NCBI GenBank assembly: GCA_017562135.1
Contig: QEYB01001398.1
Coordinates: 62,001-126,000, forward strand
Reading direction: 5' to 3'
Source of the DNA: Dipylidium caninum
Lineage: Eukaryota; Platyhelminthes; Cestoda; Cyclophyllidea; Dipylidiidae
DNA: 64,000 nt
A program made the translations under genes and the position numbers. The stretch's first letter is position 1, and each line of letters starts with the position of its first letter. Under the pieces are notes generated by a model that worked only from the letters and a program-made list of their open reading frames with translations, had not been told where the DNA came from and made no database searches. Below, one piece after another: positions 20,884 to 30,882 of this stretch.

Positions 20884-21772
20884 TCATGACTTGTTCTCGT
20901 TAACAGTTACCCAATACTTATCACCGGAGAGGAGCGCGAAATCACTAACTTCTTTATTACTAAGCGAAGCTGGTGGCATTGCGTTCAAGGTGTTGACGGC
21001 GTCATTTCTTCTCTTAGTAACCCTATGTTTTGGGGCACAGTTCCATTCCTTTTCAACTAGCCGGTAGATAGCCATGGTCGCTTGGGCATCTTCAATAGAG
21101 TTGTGCTCGCCTCTCTGAATGCTACGGCCGAGCAAGACGTAAGCAAGATAGCGAAGAGACACAGGGCCTCTACCCTTGATACCGGCTCTGCGTTTAACGC
21201 AAGGGCAGCTAGCAATGTCGCGCGTTAACGATCTCGGATGCGCAAATTTAAGAACCTCGAAGTCGGCGCGTATGGTGTGGCCGACAACAATACGATTCTA
21301 AAAGGAGATTTGGACTTGGAGGAAGGACCGTAATAAAGGTAGAACAACCACTCAAAAGGAAAACTAACTGCAATGATCTGTTGAACCTGTTCCTTTACTG
21401 ACTGGAATGGAACAGCTCTGCGCATATCGGAAGCGCGGATTCCGCTCCATTGAGTCCGGTAATCAGTTATCCTTTCGTCAGGTTGGGATATAACGTCATA
21501 AAGGACGGCACCATTGTAGGAGACAATACTAATTCTTGCTAAAGCACTTTTAAGATCGGGACCGACCCCGACCATTTCACAGTCCAAGGCGATGGGTCCG
21601 TCAGGGAAGGTGTTGTTCTGAAGATAATCCAAAGCTGAATAGAACAACGTTAGAGATGCTATTTCAGGTTACCTATGACAACATTTTCCGGCTCCTTTGG
21701 CGGTACACTCACTTTCTGTTGTCTAGGTTTTTTCGTTTTCCGTTTCTTCTTCTTCCTACAACAGGCTACCAT
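20884..21772 (-). CDS. REXO4: RNA exonuclease 4 (REXO4-like, DEDDh 3'-5' exonuclease)
   Basis: Three exons (21673-21772, 21369-21634, 20884-21297), with introns of 38 and 71 nt, give 259 residues. A Lys/Arg-rich N-terminus (KKKKRKTKK) resembles a nuclear/nucleolar signal. The exonuclease signature is complete: ExoI ALDCEMVGVG (Asp and Glu), DYRTQWSGI, ExoII IVVGHTIRADFEVL, and ExoIII HNSIEDAQATMAIYR with His and Asp five residues apart. REXO4 family members act in rRNA processing in the nucleolus; ISG20L2 is a close alternative. The protein is shorter than human REXO4, mainly at the N-terminus. A strong donor-like GTAAGT lies 6-11 nt upstream of the chosen ATG (21778-21783), so an additional upstream exon is possible. 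Confidence 0.88.
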
Positions 21773-22643
21773 CTCTGTACTTACCGCGGGTTGACGACCA
21801 ATAAGAAACCATCATGAATATCTGTTAGTAAAGATTTTTAATTAGTAATTAGATGGAAAGCGAGGATTTTTCTTTTTTTAATAAAATATAGCATTAATTA
21901 ACAATTGGCTTACACTAGGTACATAAGTTGTGTGAATACTTTCAAGGCTTACAAAACTTCGTTGTTACCCTGACTATCCCGACTAATAAAATTAACCTAT
22001 AGAGAACTTAAACGTCATTTACTTAAAATGTCTCTTTTTAACGCCTTATGAACTTTTGCTGACCACGAAAGATTGATGAATCTCCCGACAATCTCAATGT
22101 CTTAATCTCAGCCAGCTCAGAATTGGGAATCAAGCGAAGGGCCTTAAATACAGAAATTTGGAAGAGGTGTATCCCACCCAGCTAAGCCAAAACTGACCAC
22201 AGGTTGGAAGCACTACACCACCTTACATCTCCACTCGTGGCTAGTGCAACAGACCAAGTCGAGGCTTCCCCCGAGCCTATTGTTGGGCACAATGCCGAGA
22301 ACCTGAGTACACCACCACCCCGCCCATCATTTTCCGTTATCTCATAGGCACACACTGCAAACACTGATATAATTGTACCACGAAAATGACCAAGGCTTAA
22401 CTGACGTGACCCGGGAACCATACGTACAAATGTATGCAGACGGCAGGGACCAGAGCCGCCAAGTGGGCTCAGCACGTCATATTGAGAAAATCTGCAGGCT
22501 TTCTACTAAATTAAATTAAGATTTCGAAAATAAAACCATTATATCTCCTTAAAAGGGAATAAATCGCGCGCACTTCCGCTCCTCGATAAACCGCAATAAA
22601 TGTATGTACACAATGATGAACACTTTAAAGTGTTTCTGGAGGT
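21773..22643. other. Intergenic region between REXO4 and MRPL11
   Basis: No gene was recognised. An open frame at 22182-22475 (minus) has no domain. The interval holds the REXO4 promoter side and the MRPL11 3' end. Confidence 0.45.
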
Positions 22644-25600
22644 CTACGAGGTACGCATCATTCTAGCCTGTTTCTTCTCATCTAACGCCTTCTTTCGTTC
22701 CATCACCTCTTCATCACGCCGGCGTAAAAACTCGGCATAAGCGGCAACGGCTCCCTTGGGATCCCCGCGAACCGCTGCTTCCTCCTCGCGGGAGAGCACC
22801 TGTATCCCGATCCGATGCGCCTCTGAGATGAGGCTGGCGCAAATTGATTGCAGCGAGGCCGACTTCAGGGCCGCATCCTCACGCTTCAACAGAGCTATCT
22901 CGTAAATATGTTTCAGGGTTAGTTGTCCCGAAACTTCGGTTCCTGGAAGAAGACCAAAATAGCAATCACGCATGCCCCTACATAAATTAATTCAACCAAC
23001 AGTCACAGCTTCCAAATCAGCGATTTGCAGACAACAAATAAAGTCAGATTGAAGAGATCGTTGGACAACAGCCGGAGATGTTCATTAATGGGTCTGGGAT
23101 GGGTGCCAAATAAATAGCATCGAGATGAATGAAGAGAAAGAAATAGACAAGAAATCGAGCGGACGAAGTGAAGAAGATGGGTACTCGGGGACGAGTAAAC
23201 GAATAAAGACGAACAGAAACATAAACAGACCTGAGGCAATTGGCATTGACCAAGACATGAGGTTACGTGGATAACTGGAGTCTATGGACCGGCTCCATGA
23301 TGGCCGAGTTTTCAAAAATTAATTCAGAACGGTTTGGCAGGCATAAAGAACAACTTGGGGAAATATAGTAGATGGTGTATAAAGCGTGGAACTGAATGAA
23401 TAAGAGGTGAGCAACTCATCAAGAGCTAATTGTTGTCAGAGGAACGTGGAGGAGCAATACATGTGCCCGCGGAACAAATGATTCCATTGGTAACACAATG
23501 TAACTTCCTGCTGCGCCAAGTGACGTTCCCAAATTAGTGTTGGGACTGGGCGACGATCTAGTGTAGACGAATGTCCAGGGCGATATAAGTGAAGGCTGTC
23601 TCGGCGGTAATAATTGTGCCGCCAGTCATTATAACATTGTTTGATGAGAGCAGGAACTAAGTTAACCTGCCTCATGAAATGCAAAGCTTAAAAAAATCGC
23701 CCCTAGGTGATATAGCACTTTGGGTGGCGATGAAGTACTCAAAAAAAACAAAATGATGCGGATAAAATAAAGCGGAAAGGAAGTTGCGGAAAATATTCCT
23801 TACTGCAACCTCAATGAAATGGGTAGAAATTTCACAGAAACCACATGAGATCGGGGGCACTTAAGTTGATCTATAAGGCAGGACAAAAACTGCATACCTC
23901 AGAATTTATGCGCCGCGCAAGGAGACTCCGTCGACCACGAAAATATGGTGAGAAGCAGCGCTTCAAAGCCCGACTTCCCATAATAAATGACTAGGCTGCT
24001 ACCAGGGGTACGGACACCTCACCGAGCAAAGTTGGCAATGCGAAATTGTGGCAAAGTTGGCAAGAAAAAGTGGGGTCGACAAAAGATAAACCGACTAGGG
24101 ACGAATTAATAAAGTCAATCAAATAGCCTCCTGCCGAAAGCTAAATTCAAGAACTAAGGCAATTATACATGGGGAGAAGAGGAGCAGATAGAATTTGAAT
24201 AAAATGAAATTGATTTTTTTTCAAAAAACACACTCACTCACGCAATGTGCAACCTCGAATTGCCCCCGTACATCATTAACATGCCTTTCGTCACTGCAAT
24301 CCGTCGAGATTGCATTGATTATGTCAAAGGTGTCGTTCGGCGATCGCCCTGCATGGCCACATCTCTCTTCTACACCGTCGACGAAGATCAGGCCCTGTGT
24401 CTTTTCGACGATGTCCTCCACAGTCCAACCATTCTGCTCCTCACTCCTCTCGCTTACGCCATGCTCTTCGACAGCCACCGCGTCCTCACTTTCTTTCTCC
24501 AAAGCTTCCACGGACGCTAGCATCGAGTCACCATGCTTTGCCGCTGATTGTTTAGATCCTGAAGGTGTTTGGTTTAACTCCTATCGCCTTCTAGAATTCT
24601 CTCCTATTCTAGTTCGCCGACCCAATGCTCAGTTATATGCCACTATGCTCAAAGCCGCTGATCCCTCCAAACGCTCGAAGTTCGACACGCCGCAGAGACT
24701 GCGTTGTAGCATCTACAAACGCAATCGCATCGCTTCGCAGAATACCACAATAGTGGACAACACCTGGGAAGCGATGTGGTGCATCTGGCGAGATTTTCGC
24801 AACCCAACAATCATGACTGACAGCTCCTCGGAGCTCTTTATCGCCGGTTGCGATGCTCGCAGATTGGCGGGAAGAATAGACTTCGAGAAAATAATGGCGG
24901 CGTGCCAACAAAGCAAAGGCACTAACACCCACATGGTCTACTTCCTCCAACTCCTTATCTTCCATGGTGTTAATATGCAGGTGAAGGAAGTACTGGCCAA
25001 CTATGTGAATGCACTGGGTCACCTCAATTCTCTGGAAGATTGTGACAGACAAGCAAGAAGAGCACTACTGATTGCAGTGTTCAACTTAGCCGGACACCGG
25101 TGGGAAGACTTTAGAGAGGCGATTGAAAACCTCCAAAAAGAGCTAAAAATAGAAACTCTACCTAGACAAGACCAACAGTCCTTACAAATGATTTGCGTAA
25201 GGCGACTTAGAGAATTGATTCCCGGAGAGGGTTTTTTCCGGAACGTGTGGCGAATGGGCATTCTCAGTGAGCCCACAAGGCGAATGCTCGTGACCGGTTT
25301 AATCAAACGTAAGGAATCCAACGTGGGAGTTACGCAAAGTGCGTGGAAATTTAAGCCCGCCGATTTAAATAAAGAGCAGAAACCAAGGTTGATGGAAGAA
25401 AAAGAGCCGGAACTGACGGCAGAGAAAGAAAAAGAGACCACATCCTTGGCAGAGGAAGACGAAGAGAGCAAACCGATGGTAAGGGAAAGGAAAGAGACAA
25501 AAACGATGGTAGAGGAAGAGAAAGAGACACAGTGGAGCGTAAAAAGACGGAATCAATAATGGGTGAAGGCAACGAAACGGTGTCAAATGAAAACGACAAA

Positions 25601-26201
25601 GATATGGAATCAATGGTAAATGAAGACAAAAATGAATGAGGAAATGAAGAGAGGACAAATGAAAAGCCATCAGATGTTTAAGAGGAGAATAGAATAGTGG
25701 TGTCTACAAGCGGAGAGTGTGAAAAAGATGAGAATGTAAAACAAACACCCCATCATTGTTTTATTCTAATAAGAACCTAAAATTCGCCGAAACTAACCTG
25801 GAGTGGCGGCGCCCTTCTTAGCACCAGCCGCCATACGAAGCAGATATTGGGAAGGAGGATGCGACATTTGTAGTTGATATGTCCTGTCGGGCTAAAGCAA
25901 ATTTTCTCATAAAAAATGAAGGCTTACATTGATAATAATATCGCAGGGAATCGGCACGCCAGGTTTTACATGCTTAGTGCGTTCGTTAAAATCTTTGCAA
26001 AAATTCGCGATATTAATATTCCGCTAAATATAAGGGACTGGTCGAGAAGGAAGAGAAGCTTACTTTACCCAACTGAGGGCCTAGAGGAGGGGCTGGTTTT
26101 GCTTGTTGAGCAGGGATATAAATCCTCATGAAGGGAGGATGATTCACTGCATCTAATGCGGCCTTAGCCTTTTTACCCATCTTCGTTACACGCGAGGCCA
26201 T
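22644..26201 (-). CDS. MRPL11: Mitochondrial ribosomal protein L11 (uL11m)
   Basis: Four exons (26064-26201, 25928-26023, 25798-25891, 22644-22942) encode 208 residues, with introns of 40, 36 and 2855 nt. The N-terminal uL11 domain shows AQQAKPAPPLGPQLGK, then NINIANFCKDFNERT, PDRTYQL and the Pro-rich linker. The C-terminal rRNA-binding domain shows AAGAKKGAATPG, LTLKHIYEIALLK and GIQVL, followed by a charged tail as in animal MRPL11. The protein belongs to the mitoribosome L7/L12 stalk base. The ATG at 26201 follows a pyrimidine-rich CCCAG by 7 nt, suggesting a spliced or trans-spliced leader. The large third intron contains an unrelated gene on the other strand. Confidence 0.93.
24245..25559 (+). 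CDS. Ankyrin/SOCS-box-like protein nested in MRPL11 intron 3 (5' structure unresolved)
   Basis: A long frame (open from 24195) ends at 25559. Its downstream part, from about 24540, is clearly protein-like. Near the end, SLQMICVRRLRELI, a short spacer and ILSEPTRRMLV resemble a SOCS box (SLQxLCRxxIR ... LPxxLKxYL), which recruits elongin BC to a Cullin-5 ligase. A second frame at 24245-24520 looks more protein-like than the first over that stretch: C-rich third positions, and TPLAYAMLFDSHRVLTFFL reads like an ankyrin helix pair. The true N-terminus may therefore be frame 2 joined to frame 1 near 24.5 kb through an unseen small intron or an indel; I could not find a junction that keeps phase. 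The C-terminus, about 60 residues, is a Lys/Glu-rich tail. The function is inferred from the SOCS-like motif only. Confidence 0.5.
25372..25559 (+). repeat. Lys/Glu-rich repeat tail of the nested gene
   Basis: Imperfect units built on EEKEPE, EKEKET, VRERKET and EEEKET recur about every 15-20 residues. The underlying DNA is a purine-rich GAGAAAGA-type tract that continues past the stop to about 25640, which suggests repeat expansion. Confidence 0.6.
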
Positions 26202-27991
26202 TCTCCACCTGGGCAAAGAGAAAATATTTATAGAAGTGTTTAAAAAGAATGCATTATAATGGGAAAAAGGAGAATAAAATGGTACTACTTATTACGTGCA
26301 ACCTAGGAAAAAGTGGACAAGACAATTTCACCACAACGTATTAATTTCTCTATCATTAATAACCAACGCGCAGCAAAGTACAAATGTCTAACGAGGTTTG
26401 TAAATTAATCAGCTGTAAGAGAAGAGTATTAGACAAAAAATTAATGAAATACAGAACATATGCTGGCCGTAAGGTAAACAAAATTTGGAATTGCACAGAA
26501 CAGGCAGAAAAGCGCCCAACGCAAAAACTTATTGGACGCTTTTACATGACCCGCACAATATTTGCCGTTATTTAATCCATTGACAAACAAAATATTCGCA
26601 AATCTCACTAAAGGATTACAGGGTAATTAAGGAAGGCCTATTTGCAGAACTCTGGCGAATCATTTACACATGCGTCAAAAAATACTGCACATTGGGGATT
26701 AAGACCTTCGCTAAATTTTTGGAGTTCTCAATATTAGCCATGTCATGGGACTGAAAAGGAAAAGTCCACGGTAAAATATCGGCAACGTAAAAGACATGTG
26801 AAAAATTACAGTGCGACAGTTGGCCTAAAAACAATATCTTATAGACACTAGCGTAAATGTTCAAAAAATCTAATAATTTAGTTACCACGTTGCATGCTTA
26901 TGATCCTAACTTAAGCTATCCATCATAAAATTAACTAAATTCTCTATCTTTTTGAACCATAAATGCTAAAAAAGAGCAGAAGATGAGTTATGATAAAGAT
27001 AAAGTCAGTCAACTTTCGACTTTGAAATACTATGTATCAGCTAAGAATACACTTACGCGTACAGCTCCGTGGGCTCTTATATGCGGATGAAAGAAAGTAC
27101 TGTTGTCGAATAGCAAAAAGTCAGTTGGTTACAAAGGTCCGGCTCATACGTCTAAATATAACATAACGGAGAAATAGGGCGCCTAACACGTTATACAAGT
27201 TTAAATACCTCTATCACAGGTAATATTGAATTGTTATTGATCTGAGAGGCCATTATTCCGGTTTTCAGGAGCTTTTTACGGTGTCGCATAGCTGGAAGTA
27301 AACAAGTCATATTCAATTCCCAGTTTCTAATACCCCGTTTCCAGAAGTGAAAATTTTTTTACTGGACCTACTCGCCGCCTTCAGGTGGCTTATATGTGGG
27401 GCTCAACAGGCGGCAGATTACGATGGTTTATGTGTGATAACGAAAAATTGTCATCAATGTGCATTTGCATCTGTGACCTTTGGTTTGCCACTTTCCAGTC
27501 ACTCGCTCTTAGCGCTAACTGCACGGCTCCGGTGGATCGACGGCGGATGCAATGGCTTGGAAGAATAGAAAGAGGCAACTACTTTTCACCGGCGCTGAGA
27601 CGCTAAAATTCTATAGATCTTGAACAGCATATGATTTAGCTAACTCAAGAACCACGCCATTAACCGGGATTTTTTGACTCTTTCCTTATCGGTCAAACAG
27701 TAGAGAACTTGTGGCCGCGACTCGGAAAATCGACATTTGCGCTTGTTTGTTTAATTAACATCTAAGGAAACTTGGCAAAAAGGACTATCCCTCACATTAT
27801 GCAGCGCTAAAAATTTTATTTATTGTATGTTGTAAATTAAAAAAATATTGCAAATGTACCCAGGAAACCTTTAGATTGTCACTTCACCTTGACTTCTTTT
27901 AATCGATCATTTTTATTCAACACTTCGGGTAGGTCATTTTGTCGCATTCGTTTTGGCTTACGATATCCTAGCGGGGCGTCTGTTGAATATC
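26202..27991. other. Divergent region between MRPL11 and RRM1
   Basis: AT-rich, no recognised gene. Short open frames (26384-26575, 27347-27568, 27385-27606) lack domains. Promoters of both flanking genes should lie here. Confidence 0.45.
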
Positions 27992-30882
27992 ATGGTTGAG
28001 GGAGACAAGTTGTTGCTTGTAGTAAAGAGAGGTATAGTCGTTTCCTTAGCCTTATTATTTTTGTCAGATGGAAGCCAGCAGAAGATAAGCCCCGAAAAAA
28101 TTGCAAATAGACTTCGTCGTCTTTGTTACGGGCTTCATGAAGAATCTATCGATATTGTACGTCACCTAGTTATTGTTCTGCCTTTCCGCCCGATTCACAA
28201 ATTACTTTTGTTGAATTTGCTTGTGCAGGATCAAATAACCACCAAGGTCATGGAAGGCCTGTTCGCAGACGTTACTACTTCTCAACTGGATACTCTTACT
28301 GCTGAGATTTGTGCCAGTATGACTACAAAACACTACGAATATGATATTCTCGCTGCACGTGTGTTTGTGTCTCACTTGCATAAGGAGACGCCCTGGAAAT
28401 TCTCTGAAGTAATGGAAGATCTCTACAGTCACATTAATCCCAAATCTAACAAACACTCTCCGATCATTTCACATGAGTTGATTGAAATAGTTCGAAGAAA
28501 TCGCGACCGTGTAGACTCTGCTATCATAATTGAGCGTGACTTTGATCTCTCCTACATTGGGTTGAAGGTATCAACTTTTATAGAATACTCACAATAATTA
28601 TAGTTTTTATCTAATATATACCTTGATTTGTACCTCCCTTCAGACATTGGAAAAGTCTTATCTCCTTCGCAGAGGTAAGAAGGTTTTGGAGAGACCCCAG
28701 CACATGTTCATGCGTGTTTCCCTGGGTATTCACGGAGAGGACTTGGAGGCAGCTTTTGAGACTTACAAATTAATGTCCGAAAAGTGTTTCATTCATGCCT
28801 CAGCCACTCTCTTTAACGCTGGCACCGTGCGTCCACAGATGTGTAGCTGCTTTTTACTTACCATGAAGGACGATAGCATTGAAGGCATATACGATACCCT
28901 TAAGGAGTGCGCTCTAATTTCGAAGAGTGGGAGCGGACTCGGTCTCAGCGTTCACAATATCCGAAGCAAAGGAACATTTGTTGCTGGAACCAATGGTGTG
29001 ACCAATGGACTGGTGTCGATGCTTCGAGTTTTTAACACCACCTCGCGTTACGTGGACCAAGGGGGCAACAAAAGACCGGGCGCCTTCACAGTCTACCTGG
29101 AACCCTGGCACCCAGAATTGTTGGAGTTCATTGAGCTGCGTAAGAACACCGGCGCTGATGAAATCCGGGCTCGGGACCTTTTCCTTGCACTCTGGATTCC
29201 CGACCTCTTCATGAGACGAGTTGAGGCTGGCGACTTGTGGACCTTCATGGATCCGAGCGAGTGTCCGAAGCTTGCAGACTGTTGGGGCGAGGAGTTCGAG
29301 GCCCTCTACGAGAAGTACGAATCGGAAGGTCGCGGTCGCAGAACCCTTCCGGCTCAGGAGGTCTGGTAAGGCTCACCTCCTATTCTCTCTCCAGGCTTTG
29401 TGGTTGCTTCAGAGCATCCTCCCCCCTGCAGGCACTGCATCATTGAGTGTCAGATAGAGACTGGAAACCCCTTCATGCTTTACAAGGATTCCTGCAATCG
29501 CAAATCCAATCATCAGCATCTGGGCACCATAAAGGGCTCAAATCTCTGCGCGGAGATAATCGAATACTCGTCGGCCAGCGAGACGGCTGTGTGCACTCTG
29601 GCCTCCATTTCGCTGCCTAACTTCGTCGACGCAAATGCCCGCGTCTTTGATTTTGCCCGACTCCAGCATATCACCGAGCTGGTGACGAGGAATCTCGACA
29701 AAATCATTGACAAAACCTTCTACCCTGTCGAAGAGGTGGGTCCCAGTTGGGCAGTGGACACGACTGCTGGTTGATTTCTCCTTCGGTAGCACGCAAACCT
29801 CTTTTTCCTAGGCTCGACGCTCAAACATGCGCCATCGGCCGATCGGCATCGGGGTACAGGGCCTCAGTGATGTCTTCGTGCTGATGCGCTACCCATTTGA
29901 CAGTCCAGAGGCGAGGTCATTGAACAAACGCATCTTCGAGACCATCTACTTCGCCGCCTTGAGCGCCTCGTGCGAGCTGGCGGAGCGACATGGTCCCTTC
30001 GAGTCCTACGCGGGCTGCCCGGTCAGCAGGGGCGTCCTTCAGCCCGACATGTGGGGTGTGGACACCGAGGAGTTGGCCGCGACCTCCGGCCTCGACTGGA
30101 GGGGTCTTCGCCGTCGCATTCGAGAGTACGTGGGGTGTCCTGCTCTGCCTTTGTTTCCCTGCCGAGCCTCGTCCATCCTCCCCAATCACTCTCCGCTCGT
30201 TGGCAGATTCGGAGTGCGCAACAGCCTCCTCCTGGCGCCCATGCTCACCGCCTCATCATCGCAGATCCTCGGCAACACCGAGGCGACCGAGCCGCTCACC
30301 AGCAACGTCTACAGCCGTCGCGCCTTCTCAGGCGACTTCCAAATGGTCAACTCGCACCTGCTGCGCGACCTCATCGGCCTGGGCGTGTGGTCAGAGCAGC
30401 TGAAGACGGCGATCGTGGCCAACCAGGGCTCCATTCAGGAAATCGAGGGCATTCCCGACGACATCAAGGCCCTCTACAAGACGGTCTGGGAGATACCCCA
30501 GAAGGTAATACTCGACATGGCGGCGGACCGCGGCCCGTTTATAGACCAGAGTCAAACGCTCAATCTGTACCTGCGGGAGCCCACCTACGGGAAGGTCACA
30601 AGCATGCACTTCTACGCGTGGAAACGGGGCCTCAAAACGGGCATGTACTACCTCCGGACGAGGCCGGCTGCCGAGCCCATCCAGTTCACCGTTAACAACA
30701 GGGAGGTGAGCGTCCTCTTGGCTAGGGGCTTCGGCAGGGCAGTCAGTCTCGACGACGAGAGGCCTCCGGACGCCCAGACGGTCAGGGCGCCTGCGGTGGT
30801 GGCAGAGGCCTACAGGAGGAACCTGGAAGTGCTCGATTGCTCTGCCGAGACCGCCAACTGTTGTCTCAACTGCTCAAGTTAG
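27992..30882 (+). CDS. RRM1: Ribonucleoside-diphosphate reductase large subunit (class Ia, RRM1)
   Basis: Seven exons (27992-28031, 28068-28156, 28229-28567, 28644-29365, 29432-29735, 29812-30125, 30207-30882), with introns of 36, 72, 76, 66, 76 and 81 nt, give 827 residues in phase. The enzyme reduces NDPs to dNDPs with the R2 subunit. The N-terminal ATP cone is present (VVKRDG ... CYGL, with LDTLTAE keeping the activity-site Asp). Redox Cys sits in MCSCFLL and AVCTLAS, the radical-site triad is in SNLCAEI, and specificity-site KDDSIEGI is present. The radical-transfer Tyr pair is in [17 protein letters not shown], and the C-terminal shuttle cysteines are CLNCSS. All catalytic residues I could place are intact. 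I chose the ATG at 27992 because it puts VVKRDG at the family position; an upstream ATG at 27953 is also open. Base composition turns markedly GC-rich toward the 3' exons. Confidence 0.95.

Larger units (their letters stand above)
22943..25797 (-). other. MRPL11 intron 3 hosting an opposite-strand gene
   Basis: The donor after CCACTCCAG (25798) and the acceptor CTTCTTCCAG before 22942 join in phase to give ATPGTEVSG. The plus-strand gene at 24195-25559 lies entirely inside. The rest (22943-24194) is non-coding as far as I can see. Confidence 0.8.

Noticed and set aside
29970..30695. 241-codon open frame in another frame of RRM1 exons 6-7
   Set aside because: Shadow of a GC-rich coding region. 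It crosses an RRM1 intron and has a low-complexity Arg/His/Pro composition.
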